Positions 17,422 through 27,420 of a stretch of 64,000 nt of DNA are shown here, in pieces. The DNA comes from Bradyrhizobium glycinis (GTDB taxonomy: Bacteria; Pseudomonadota; Alphaproteobacteria; Rhizobiales; Xanthobacteraceae), in contig NZ_JACCHQ010000026.1 in NCBI RefSeq assembly GCF_016031655.1, positions 40,539-104,538 of the forward strand, given 5' to 3'. The notes beneath the pieces are model-generated. The model did no database searches, was not told the DNA's origin, and saw only the letters and a list, made by a program, of their open reading frames with translations. Each line of letters begins with the position of its first letter. The first letter of the stretch is position 1. A program made the translations under genes and the position numbers.

Positions 17422-18228
17422 TCACTGCCCCATCAGCCGGTCCGCGAAATAGCCAATGGTCTTGCGATAGACCACCGCCCTGTTCCATTCGCGCATCGCC
17501 TCGAAATTCGGCGTTCCCTCGCCGTAGGGCTGGCCCATCTTGAAGCCGCTCGTGTGCAGGAGGTTCGCGGTCGAGGCGAGCACGTCGGGGATGCTGTGGC
17601 GGAGATCGACATGACCGTCGCCGTCAAAATCGACGCCGTACTTGATGTAGGACGACGGCAGGAACTGGGTCTGGCCGATCTCGCCGGCATAGGCGCCGAT
17701 GAGGTCGCGCAGCGGCAGGTCGCCGCGCTGCACGATCTTGAGCGCGGCGAGCAGCTCGCCCTGGAACAGATCGGTGCGGCGGCAATCATGCGCGAGCGTC
17801 GCCAGCGTGCGGACCACCGGCAGCTTGCCCATGTCGCCCTTGCCGAAATCGCTCTCCAGCCCCCAGATCGCGACCAGGATATAGCGGGGCACGCCGAACT
17901 TCTGCTCGATGCGTGACAGCAGCGCGGCATGCCGTTGCAGCAAGGCGCGCCCGCCATTAATGCGGCCCGGCCCGACCCGGGTCGAGACGTACTGCTCGAA
18001 GGTCTTGTTGAAGGTGTAACGCTGGCGCCGGTCGAAGGCGAGAACCGCAGGGTCGGGCGTCACGCCGCCGAGCGCCGCATGGGTCACGCTCGCGGAGACG
18101 CCGGCGGCCTGCGCCTCCTGCGCCATGCTGGCGATGAAGCTGTTGAAGTCGCCGCCACAGCGGGCGGCCTGCGCCGCCCCGCCGGCCAGAGACACGACGA
18201 AGGCGGCAGCAAGAAGCGGTCTCAGCAT
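17422..18228 (-). CDS. MltB-type lytic murein transglycosylase
   Basis: 268 residues with a signal peptide (residues 1-22, LLAAAFVVSLAGGAAQA) and an SLT_2 domain. The catalytic glutamate is in IWGLESDFG at residue 125; YAGEIGQTQFLPSSYIKYG and the calcium-loop-like DFDGDGHVDLRHSIPDVLAS are typical of the family. It lacks a C-terminal peptidoglycan-binding repeat. Cleaves glycan strands in the periplasm to 1,6-anhydro ends. Start at ATG 18228, where the signal peptide begins. Confidence 0.9.
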   Translation of the reverse strand: MLRPLLAAAFVVSLAGGAAQAARCGGDFNSFIASMAQEAQAAGVSASVTHAALGGVTPDPAVLAFDRRQRYTFNKTFEQYVSTRVGPGRINGGRALLQRHAALLSRIEQKFGVPRYILVAIWGLESDFGKGDMGKLPVVRTLATLAHDCRRTDLFQGELLAALKIVQRGDLPLRDLIGAYAGEIGQTQFLPSSYIKYGVDFDGDGHVDLRHSIPDVLASTANLLHTSGFKMGQPYGEGTPNFEAMREWNRAVVYRKTIGYFADRLMGQ

Positions 18229-18345
18229 GTGGAGCAATCCCCAAGAATCCCAGCGCGAAGCAGCGCTGAGGATCATGCCCGGGAACGGGATTCGCGTCAA
18301 AGCGACCAGATCGATCATAGCGGTGCCGGCGACCGTCGGCGCCGA

Positions 18346-18450
18346 AACAAAAACCGCAAAACAACCCCATGCACAGTAGAAGACCCGCGATAACGTTTGC
18401 TGTTTTTCCGAATCAACGTTGACCGTCGGGCAAAACAGTGGTATTGTGTC
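18346..18450 (+). repeat. dispersed repeat D, copy 1, with promoter-like end
   Basis: Conserved left block AACAACCCCATGCACAGTAG at 18361 and right block GTCGGGCAAAACAG at 18425 also occur at 55066-55192. The right block is flanked by TTGACC (18419) and TATTGT (18442) at 17-base spacing, resembling a sigma-70 promoter that points rightward. Confidence 0.75.
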
Positions 18451-18817
18451 AGCATCGCAAGCTCCAGACGTTGACGCCCATGCGCTCTCGCTGCGTTGCG
18501 AGAGCGCATCAAGATGAACAAAGTACTTCGATGATCCAAAACATCTGCTTTTCGAAATTTTTGAAAATTCATGATGAGCATCAGCTGCATATCGGATGCG
18601 CCTGCTGCGACATCGTCACGCCACGATTTGCCTTGCCATCGCGGCGCGTCTTCTGTAGCGTTCTATTTTAGGTTGTCGCCCTGCCAGCCCCGGGCGACGC
18701 TGAAGAGATAAACGGCGGGCTTCGGCCCGCCGTTTATTGAAGGACGTGTATTGAAGGGATTGGCGACGATCCCCGAAAGTCATTTGACTGCGGCGTCCTG
18801 ATCGAGGACAAGCCGCC
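18451..18817 (+). other. gene-free stretch, candidate small RNA
   Basis: No convincing protein gene. It holds a hairpin at about 18479-18510 (TGCGCTCTCGC with TGCGAGAGCGCA) and ends at an intrinsic terminator (18710-18735) that no upstream coding gene explains, while a promoter-like pair lies at 18419-18447. Together these suit an untranslated RNA of roughly 280 bases, but this is inference. Confidence 0.35.
18710..18735 (+). terminator. intrinsic terminator-type hairpin
   Basis: AAACGGCGGGC pairs with GCCCGCCGTTT around TTCG; symmetrical enough to work in both directions. The nearly identical hairpin at 20548 follows rpoD. Confidence 0.85.
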
Positions 18818-19054
18818 ATGGCCAAAAAACCCGGAACCAACCCCAAAGGCGAATTCGCCTTCTTCAACGTCGTCTACGAGGACGATTCCCAACGCTCCAA
18901 CCGCCGCGTGCCCGCCGAGCTGCTCGGCGGCCTCGACGGCGACGAACCCGCCCGCGCCTTCATCATGGCGCAGGACCGCGAGATCGCAGAGAAGAGCGGC
19001 AAGCCGGCGCTGGAGATCAAGCGGATCGAGCGGGTCGGGGCGAAGAAGAAGTAG
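18818..19054 (+). CDS. conserved-looking hypothetical protein, 78 aa
   Basis: Small charged soluble protein I do not recognise. It opens MAKKPGTNPKGEFAFFNVVY and ends with a basic RIERVGAKKK tail; the middle contains RRVPAELLGGLDGDEPARAF. GAGGACAAG precedes the ATG. No membrane segment or known domain is visible. It is convergent with the broken DCC-family gene downstream. Codon use matches the genome. Confidence 0.75.
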   Translation: MAKKPGTNPKGEFAFFNVVYEDDSQRSNRRVPAELLGGLDGDEPARAFIMAQDREIAEKSGKPALEIKRIERVGAKKK

Positions 19055-19072
19055 GCGGCGACAGGCAGGCGC

Positions 19073-19449
19073 TCACCAGCGCCCGCTCCATCTATTCCAG
19101 GCAAACAGCAGATCGGCAAACCGGTCATAGACAAACCGCGTGACCGGCAGCGCCGCACGATCGCCGAACAGCGCCGCAAGCCACCGCTCCCCCGGCGTCA
19201 GCCGCCAGAGCGCAATCGCGACATCCGCGCCGACGACGAGCCGGCCTCGTCGGTCGCATGAAGTCGGCGCCTGATGTCGTCGAGCGAAGCGCCAAAGTGC
19301 GCCGGTGCATCAGGCTGCTCGTTGATGTCCTTGAATTCGACCGTGCCCGCGCGCACCAGCGCCAGCAGCTTGTTGCGCTGCCAGTCGATGCCGGCGTCGC
19401 AGATGGGGCCGCGGGTGTTGCACCACACCGTGAGGAGGGGACCGATCAA
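19073..19449 (-). pseudogene. DCC-family thiol oxidoreductase-like gene (DUF393), broken
   Basis: Relic of a thiol-disulfide oxidoreductase DCC-family (DUF393) gene. From TTG 19449 the frame reads NTRGPICDAGIDWQRNKLLA and DDIRRRLHATDEAG, then runs into stop as SSSARMSRLRSGG. In another frame the family C-terminus continues: GADVAIALWRLTPGERWLAA, PVTRFVYDRFADLLFAW. Adding CG after about 19242 would join them. The first cysteine of the CxxC motif is Gly, so the redox site is also lost. The frame begins directly at the stop of the nuclease-like gene, so its original start may be gone. Confidence 0.75.
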
Positions 19450-20442
19450 CTAGCTCGCTATCTCCGCGTCCTGTTCAGATGCGCCTGACGCACTGATCTT
19501 GCTGAGACATTGCTCGATCCTTTTCGGGAAGATCGACTTCAATTTGAGCAAGCTGGCAATAGCCCAATCTTTGATCTGCACTAACTGTTCGGTATCGGCG
19601 TCTATACTGCCATCGTGATAGCTCACAATTCGACAGCCGCGCCTCTCGTCAAGCCGCTCCCAAGTCAGTTCTGAGCCGAATTCCTGGTGAATAGCGAACG
19701 CCTGTTGATGCAAGCAATCGAACAATAGCTCATTCTTCGCTTTCTCACCACAATCAAGGTAGATCTCTGCGCGAACGCGCCCACCAATCGCAAAGCTCAT
19801 ACCGTACTTGTAGATCCGCGAATTTTCGGAAGCAAAGAAATACCAGTTTTGTGGCTGCCCCACCCGAGCATTCGTGAAACTATACTTCGTGCGAAGCTCA
19901 TCGATAAGCGATTGGAAGTAGGCTCGATATTTCTCGCGAGTTTCGGAAATCGTTTCACCCCGCTCGTCCGCTCTAATTGCGGGTTCGGTTGGCTGCGAAA
20001 TTACGTTCAGCACAAACGCGGGCTTAGATTGGTCGATTCGAATGGCTGATGCTTCGATAGCGTATAGCCGCAGACTCTCCTTTAGATTCTGATTGAGAAA
20101 ATCGATCGCAGATTTGTGCTCAGAACGAATCGTCTCAGGAATCCAAACCACGGCGCCGGCATCAAGAACGGAAGCGTAAGTGATAAGCTGGCCGAGATGT
20201 CGGTGATCTGTATTTCCAAATTGATTTTCGATAACAACACGACGATTGGTCGAAAGATCTCTTGCGATAATATCGGCAGCGAAGTCTCCAGCAGCCGCCT
20301 CAATCATCTCAAGCTCTAAATCCATCCCAAGCTTTTCAGCCAGAATGCCTAGATTTTGCGAAAGCCACGGCGTGAAGTGTGTAGCTTCCCCCGACCAAAG
20401 CTCCCTCAACGGAACTGCTTTTACCGTCCCCAGCTCTAACAT
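19450..20442 (-). CDS. DUF4268-type nuclease-like protein
   Basis: 330 residues. The N-terminal half carries a PD-(D/E)XK-like core: GDFAADIIARDLSTNRRVVI then ENQFGNTDHRHLGQLITYAS and AGAVVWI, a pattern seen in proteins with a C-terminal DUF4268 domain. The C-terminal half (KYRAYFQSLIDELRTKY, NWYFFASENSRIYKYGMSFA, EIYLDCGEKAKNELLFDCLH) fits DUF4268. ATG 20442 has GGGGGAC upstream. The gene is clearly AT-richer than its surroundings and no partner gene is present, suggesting transfer. Possible role in DNA restriction or defence, unproven. Confidence 0.8.
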   Translation of the reverse strand: MLELGTVKAVPLRELWSGEATHFTPWLSQNLGILAEKLGMDLELEMIEAAAGDFAADIIARDLSTNRRVVIENQFGNTDHRHLGQLITYASVLDAGAVVWIPETIRSEHKSAIDFLNQNLKESLRLYAIEASAIRIDQSKPAFVLNVISQPTEPAIRADERGETISETREKYRAYFQSLIDELRTKYSFTNARVGQPQNWYFFASENSRIYKYGMSFAIGGRVRAEIYLDCGEKAKNELLFDCLHQQAFAIHQEFGSELTWERLDERRGCRIVSYHDGSIDADTEQLVQIKDWAIASLLKLKSIFPKRIEQCLSKISASGASEQDAEIAS

Positions 20443-20547
20443 AGCGTCCCCCAACTCTCTGACCTGAATGCATCACTGCGCCCCAGGCGTCCTAATTCGA
20501 TTACTCTATCTTAAATTGCTTCATTCGGTGCCGAAGATCAAAATAAA

Positions 20548-20573
20548 ACGGCGGGCTTTCAGCCCGCCGTTTG
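20548..20573 (-). terminator. intrinsic terminator after rpoD
   Basis: AAACGGCGGGCT and AGCCCGCCGTTT pair around TTC, 43 bases beyond the rpoD stop. Read leftward it is followed by a T-rich tail. Confidence 0.9.
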
Positions 20574-20615
20574 TTAAGGTTGAGACCGATCTTCGCCGGC
20601 CGAACCAATCCCCGA

Positions 20616-22748
<2,133 letters not shown>

Positions 22749-23124
22749 CCATTGCTCCTAAACGCGCTTCATGCGAGGCGCCCGCCGCGCCTTGCGTGAA
22801 TTCACATGAACCTGTTGCTCGACGCTCTCGCTTCGGCAGCTCTCGACACGGAAAGGGCGGCGCACAAACCTCTCGCCACCCCCAACTTTCTCTCGCCGGA
22901 ATTGCCTAACGCTTCGTCAGCCTCTTTGTCGCGGCGGATGCAGGTGTAGTGCCAACAGCGATTGCGCGGATTCATTCCTGACGCGTCTGTTATGCCTGCG
23001 GCCGCCTTGGGGCCAAAGTGCTACAAGACCGTTAAGCCTCGATTAACCCTGTTTTTGCCGCCAAACCCAGGATTTGGCGAGTCTTTTAGCGGTACCAGCT
23101 GCGGTCGTCCGCATGATTCTTTCA
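22749..23124. other. dnaG-rpoD intergenic region
   Basis: 376 bases upstream of rpoD. It should carry rpoD promoters; AT-richer DNA lies around 23030-23060. I see no hairpin terminator for dnaG and no small gene. Confidence 0.5.
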
Positions 23125-25134
23125 TCACATGCTCTTCTGGAGCCGGCCCGACAGCTCGCCAAAACCCTCGATCAGGGCCTCGGTACCGTCGACTTCCCCT
23201 ATCCGAGCCTTGACGTCACGCAGCCATGCCAAATTGGCCTCGCTGGGATCCTCCCCCAAGGCCAGCTCGGCGTCTTTCAGCTCTCTAAGTAGTGAATGCC
23301 ATTGCCGATGCAAGGCAACCAGCTGGTGCCAGGTGGCAAGAACGTCGTCCCGGGCCGCGCCCTCGCGGGCCGCCCACACCGCCTGGGTCGTGATGACATT
23401 CTCAACCCTTTGAAGAGTTTGAGAAAATCCGCCTTTTTCGAGGTCGCCGCGCATCTTTTCGGCCAGTTCGCCAGGGTCTGGCGAGTGGTGATGGTCATTG
23501 GCAAAGGCGGCGATGATGGCGGCCCGGAGCTTGTGGGCCTCGGGATGGGCCAGCTCCAGGGCGGCGACCTCCTCCAAATGCTCGTGCAGCAGCCAAGGGT
23601 GGTTGATCAGGCATTGCAGGATCAGGGCCTCCCGGCGGGAGATGGCGCTGCGCTGGCCCCGCAGGATCGGGCTTGCCGCCAGCTGCGGGCTCGCCGCCTG
23701 GTAGGGGCCGGAGGGCAGCGGAGTCGGCCCCGGGGTGCCACGGCGGCCGCCGCCGAACCCTTGTCCGCCGAATCGATTCGGCCCGCCCCGCGGCTGGAAC
23801 GGCCGGCCGCCACCTGCGCGGAAATTGCCCCGGCCGCCAAAGCCGCCGCGCCCGCCTTCGGGCGCGAAGGTGCGCTGCAGCCGCTCGACGAAGTCGTCGC
23901 GATAATAGCGCCGCACCACCTCGTCACGAATGCCGTTCGTGAGCTCCCTGATGCGGGCCTCGAGCGCGGCGCGCCGCTCGGGCGTGGCGAAATTGCCGCC
24001 CTCTAACTCGCGCGACCAGATCATGTCGGCGAGCGGACGGGCAGCTGTGATCACCTCCTCGATCGCGCCGCGCCCGCCCGAGCGCACGAGATCGTCGGGG
24101 TCCTGCCCTTCCGGCAGCAGCGCAAACCGAAGACTCTTGCCGGGTGCAAGGAATGGCAGCGCGAGATCGGCGGCGCGATAGGCCGCCTTCTGTCCGGCGC
24201 GGTCGCCGTCGAAGCAGAGGATCGGCTCGTCCGCCATCTTCCAGAGCAGCGCGAGCTGGCTCTCGGTGAGCGCGGTGCCGAGCGGCGCGACGCTGCCGGC
24301 AAAGCCTGCGGTGACCATGGCGATGACGTCGACATAGCCTTCGACCACGATCAGCGGGCTGCCGTCATGGGTGGCTTTGCGCGCGGTCTGGTGGTTGTAG
24401 AGATTGTCGCCCTTGTGGAAGAGCGGCGTCTCCGGCGAATTCAGGTATTTGGCCGGAACGTCCTTCTCCAGCGCACGCCCGCCGAAGGCGATGACGCGGC
24501 CGCGCAGATCCGTGATCGGAAACATCACGCGATCGCGGAAGCGGTCGTAAGGCACAGGAATGTCGTTGCCGGCCACGAGCAGCCCGGTCTCGATCATGTC
24601 CTCGACGGAGACACCGAGCTTGCCGAGATGCTCCTTCAGCGCGAAGCGATCGGGCGGCGGCGGCGCATAGCCGAGACGGAACTGCAATTGCGTCGCCGGC
24701 GAGATGGCGCGATCGGCAAGATAGCCGCGCGCTTTCGCGCCCACGCGCGAGGCCAGCGTTTCGGCGAAGAATTTCGCCGCGAGATCCATCACGTCGTGCA
24801 GCGAGCGCCGCCGCTGCTCCTCCCGCGCCGCGTTGGGCGTCACCGCCGGCAGCGGCAGGCCCGCCATGTTGGCAAGCCGCTCCACCGCCTCGGCGAACGG
24901 CAGGCCCTCGGTCTCCATCACGAAGGTGATGATGTCGCCGTGCTTGCCCGAGGAGAAGTCGTGGTAAAAACCCTTCTGGTCGTTGACGTAGAAGGACGGC
25001 GTCTTCTCCTGCTGGAACGGCGACAGCCCCTTCCACTCCCGCCCCGCCTTCTTCAGCTTGACGCGCTTGCCCACGACCTCGGAGACCGAAAGCCGGGCAC
25101 GAAGCTCGTCGAGGAACTGGGGTGTGAAGCGCAT
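23125..25134 (-). CDS. dnaG: DNA primase DnaG
   Basis: 669 residues. The N-terminal domain aligns with the CHC2 zinc domain, yet the four usual ligands are replaced (Ser38, Gln41, Asp59, Ser62 in GLSPFQQEKTPSF and FYHDFSSGKHGD). The catalytic core follows, with EGYVDVIAM and the TOPRIM acidic motif CFDGDRAGQKAA. Between core and helicase-binding end, residues about 420-480 form a Gly/Arg-rich low-complexity linker. The C-terminus (EALILQCLINHPWLLHEHLE onward) is the DnaB-binding part. Start at ATG 25134. Makes RNA primers at forks. Confidence 0.96.
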   Translation of the reverse strand: MRFTPQFLDELRARLSVSEVVGKRVKLKKAGREWKGLSPFQQEKTPSFYVNDQKGFYHDFSSGKHGDIITFVMETEGLPFAEAVERLANMAGLPLPAVTPNAAREEQRRRSLHDVMDLAAKFFAETLASRVGAKARGYLADRAISPATQLQFRLGYAPPPPDRFALKEHLGKLGVSVEDMIETGLLVAGNDIPVPYDRFRDRVMFPITDLRGRVIAFGGRALEKDVPAKYLNSPETPLFHKGDNLYNHQTARKATHDGSPLIVVEGYVDVIAMVTAGFAGSVAPLGTALTESQLALLWKMADEPILCFDGDRAGQKAAYRAADLALPFLAPGKSLRFALLPEGQDPDDLVRSGGRGAIEEVITAARPLADMIWSRELEGGNFATPERRAALEARIRELTNGIRDEVVRRYYRDDFVERLQRTFAPEGGRGGFGGRGNFRAGGGRPFQPRGGPNRFGGQGFGGGRRGTPGPTPLPSGPYQAASPQLAASPILRGQRSAISRREALILQCLINHPWLLHEHLEEVAALELAHPEAHKLRAAIIAAFANDHHHSPDPGELAEKMRGDLEKGGFSQTLQRVENVITTQAVWAAREGAARDDVLATWHQLVALHRQWHSLLRELKDAELALGEDPSEANLAWLRDVKARIGEVDGTEALIEGFGELSGRLQKSM

Positions 25135-25240
25135 GGGCGAGTTTAGCCGAGCGTTTGAGTCGGGCGAAGGATCAGGGATATAGGGACGGCGGCCCCAAAA
25201 GTCAGGTTTGTCGGGCTTATGCGCGCTGTTCACAGCCCGC

Positions 25241-25344
25241 GTCATTCCGGGGCGCGCGGAGCGCGAGCCCGGAATCCATTGCTCTCAGCATTCCGGCGGC
25301 GCAATGGATTCCGGGTTCGCCCCTTCGGGGCGCCCCGGAATGAC
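25241..25344. repeat. GTCATTCCGG palindromic repeat, copy 2
   Basis: Same family as 12695: GTCATTCCGGGGCGCG at the left, CGCCCCGGAATGAC at the right. Lies between divergent dnaG and the chlorite dismutase gene. Confidence 0.9.
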
Positions 25345-25394
25345 GGCGAAGAGGGGCCTTGAACCGCGCCCGGTTCCACGCTTCCATACCTCCC

Positions 25395-25958
25395 ATGTTC
25401 AGGACCTTTCGAGGCGGCCAGAGCGGGGGCTGGCGGGTAACCTCGATTTCGCCTGTGACGGGCGAGCCCCTGCCCTTCGTGCCGGCGCTGTCGGTGACCG
25501 ACAGCGAGGCCGTCTCGTTGCCGCTGGTGCCCTCGCGCAATGCCTGGCGGCTGGTCGGCGTCGCGAGCAGCCTGCGTTACACCGAGCGGGCCGAGAAGCA
25601 GCAGCTCGTCGCCGTGCAGGCCGGCCTCGGCCGGCTCGAGGCAACCAGCGCGGCGCTGATCCCGATCCGCAAGTCGCAGGCCTGGTGGGAGCTGACCCAG
25701 GAAGAGCGCCGCAAGATTTTTGAGGACAAGTCGCACCACATCGCCAGCAGTCTTCGTTTTCTGCCCGCGATCGCGCGCCAGCTCTATCATTGCCGCGACC
25801 TCGGCGGCCCCTTCGATTTCCTGACCTGGTTCGAATTCGCCCCCGTGCACGCCTCGCTGTTCGAGGAGCTGGTGGCGATGCTGCGGCGGACCGAGGAGTG
25901 GACCTATGTCGAGCGAGAGGTCGACGTGCGCGTGGTGAAGGAAGTGCTGTCGGCTTAG
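25395..25958 (+). CDS. short chlorite dismutase-family heme protein
   Basis: 187 residues, the size of the short, dimeric chlorite dismutases such as that of Nitrobacter. SHHIASSLRFLPAIARQLYH carries the expected proximal histidine (His114 or His115) and the distal arginine (Arg128), the residue needed for chlorite decomposition in true Cld enzymes. DFLTWFEFAP and EEWTYVEREVD complete the family pattern. Start at ATG 25395, where the globular fold begins. A role in removing chlorite or in general peroxide chemistry is inferred; no perchlorate reductase genes are nearby. Confidence 0.85.
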   Translation: MFRTFRGGQSGGWRVTSISPVTGEPLPFVPALSVTDSEAVSLPLVPSRNAWRLVGVASSLRYTERAEKQQLVAVQAGLGRLEATSAALIPIRKSQAWWELTQEERRKIFEDKSHHIASSLRFLPAIARQLYHCRDLGGPFDFLTWFEFAPVHASLFEELVAMLRRTEEWTYVEREVDVRVVKEVLSA

Positions 25959-25981
25959 TTGCAGCCGCGATGGCGGTGCGC

Positions 25982-26121
25982 CCCCTCGCCCCGTTCTTAC
26001 GGGGAGAGGGTTGGGGTGAGGGGCTTCTCTCCGCACGTGAGGTCGTCGAGAGACCTGTACCCCCTCACCCGGATTGCATCTTCGATGCAATCCGACCTCT
26101 CCCCGCAAGCGGGGAGAGGTG
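25982..26121. repeat. CCCTCTCCCC-type palindromic repeat, copy 1
   Basis: Composite inverted repeat built of CCCTCGCCCC/GGGGAGAGGG and CTCTCCCCGC/GCGGGGAGAG arms around a variable centre, between convergent genes. Related elements are at 29476, 37281 and 52711, with fragments at about 15258 and 48650. Confidence 0.85.
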
Positions 26122-26137
26122 AAGCAAGCATTCGCTG

Positions 26138-26536
26138 TCAGTGCTCCAGGAAGCGCCCGGATTCGATGGTCGGCAGATCGGTGGCAGGCCAGTTATAGAC
26201 ATAGGTCCATGCCTTCTCGGTGGTGCCGTCGGGCAACGTCACGTCGATCATCTGCCGCAGATATTCGGTCGGCTCCGGAAAGCCCTCGCCGCAGGCCTCG
26301 TACATGTCGAGCTCGCGCAAGAGCTCGTCCGGCACACGCAGCTGAAACAGTTCGCCATGGACGACGTCGGACGGCGCCTCGGAGAGCAGTAATCCCGGAT
26401 AGTGCTTCACCAGAACGAGCCGGCCGCGGCAGGTGGCTTCGCCGAGAAATTCCGCATGGCCGGCGAGCAGCCGCGCCATCGGGTGGTCGAAGCCGCGCAT
26501 CAGGGTGCCGTAAACGAAGAGTCGATCGGAGCTCAT
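26138..26536 (-). CDS. gamma-glutamylcyclotransferase-like protein
   Basis: 132 residues with a single GGCT/AIG2-like barrel. The substrate loop YGTLMRGFDH is at residues 9-18; the conserved glutamate region is LRELDMYEACGEGF. Such enzymes release 5-oxoproline from gamma-glutamyl groups, although many bacterial members have no known substrate. Divergent from the formylglutamate amidohydrolase-like gene across 76 bases. Confidence 0.85.
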   Translation of the reverse strand: MSSDRLFVYGTLMRGFDHPMARLLAGHAEFLGEATCRGRLVLVKHYPGLLLSEAPSDVVHGELFQLRVPDELLRELDMYEACGEGFPEPTEYLRQMIDVTLPDGTTEKAWTYVYNWPATDLPTIESGRFLEH

Positions 26537-26612
26537 GCTGTTCCAACGTTGCGGCGTCGGTGCGATACCGCTACTCCGTTTACACAGTTTGTCATTCCAT
26601 AGGCAAATCAGG

Positions 26613-27416
26613 ATGGATTTGGATATAGCCGACGCAACCGATCAACTGCTCGGAAAGGGCGATATTCCACCCGTGCATGAGGTGAATACGGCAGGCGCAT
26701 CGGCATTCCTGCTCACCGCGGACCATTACGGACGGGCTCTGCCGCGCGCGCTCGGCGATCTCGGCGTCGCGGACAGCGATCTCGTCAGGCACATCGCCTG
26801 GGACATCGGCATCGCCGGCGTCGCCGAGCGGCTCGCCGAGATGCTCGATGCGCATCTGATCGCGCAGCGCTATTCGCGGCTGGTGATCGATTGCAACCGC
26901 CCGCCCGGCGTCGCAAGCTCGATCCCCGTGATCTCCGAGGCGACCGCCATCCCCGGCAATGAGGATCTCTCGGCCGCGGCCAAGGAGATGCGCCGACGCG
27001 AGATCTTCGATCCCTATCACCGCCGGATTGGCGCGGCGATCGAGGCGCGCGTCCGGGCCGGCAGGCCGACGGTGCTGGTGGCGTTGCACAGCTTCACGCC
27101 GGTCTATTACGGCGATCCGCGGCCCTGGCACATCGGCACGCTCTATCACCGCGACACCGTGCTGCCGCGGCTGATGCTGCAGCATTTGCAGGCCGAGAGC
27201 GCGCTCGTCGTCGGCGACAACCAACCTTATGCGGTCAGCGACATCACCGACTACACCATCCCCGTCCACGGCGAGGCGCGCGGGCTGGTCAACACCGGCA
27301 TCGAGATCCGCCAGGACCTGATCGCCGACGAGAGCGGCCAGCAGCAATGGGCCGAGCGGCTGGCGCGGATCCTGCGCGAGATCGAGGTCACGCTGCGCCA
27401 GCAGGGAATGGCGTAA
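26613..27416 (+). CDS. N-formylglutamate amidohydrolase-like protein
   Basis: 267 residues of the N-formylglutamate amidohydrolase (HutG-type) family. Typical segments: FLLTADHYGRALPRALGDLG with the metal-binding D/H, RLVIDCNRPPG, IFDPYHRRIG, PTVLVALHSFTPVYYG, and ARGLVNTGIEIRQDLI carrying the catalytic glutamate. No hut genes are adjacent, so the real substrate could be another formyl or acyl amino acid. Start at ATG 26613; the upstream extension lacks family features. Confidence 0.85.
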   Translation: MDLDIADATDQLLGKGDIPPVHEVNTAGASAFLLTADHYGRALPRALGDLGVADSDLVRHIAWDIGIAGVAERLAEMLDAHLIAQRYSRLVIDCNRPPGVASSIPVISEATAIPGNEDLSAAAKEMRRREIFDPYHRRIGAAIEARVRAGRPTVLVALHSFTPVYYGDPRPWHIGTLYHRDTVLPRLMLQHLQAESALVVGDNQPYAVSDITDYTIPVHGEARGLVNTGIEIRQDLIADESGQQQWAERLARILREIEVTLRQQGMA

Positions 27417-27420
27417 GCGG

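Noticed and set aside
18438..18671. 77-codon frame in the gap after the transglycosylase gene
   Set aside because: No ribosome-binding site, odd composition, and the DNA shows RNA-type hairpins instead.
25982..26121. Palindromic repeats as CRISPR arrays
   Set aside because: Copies are single, far apart and internally palindromic; no regular spacers or cas genes.
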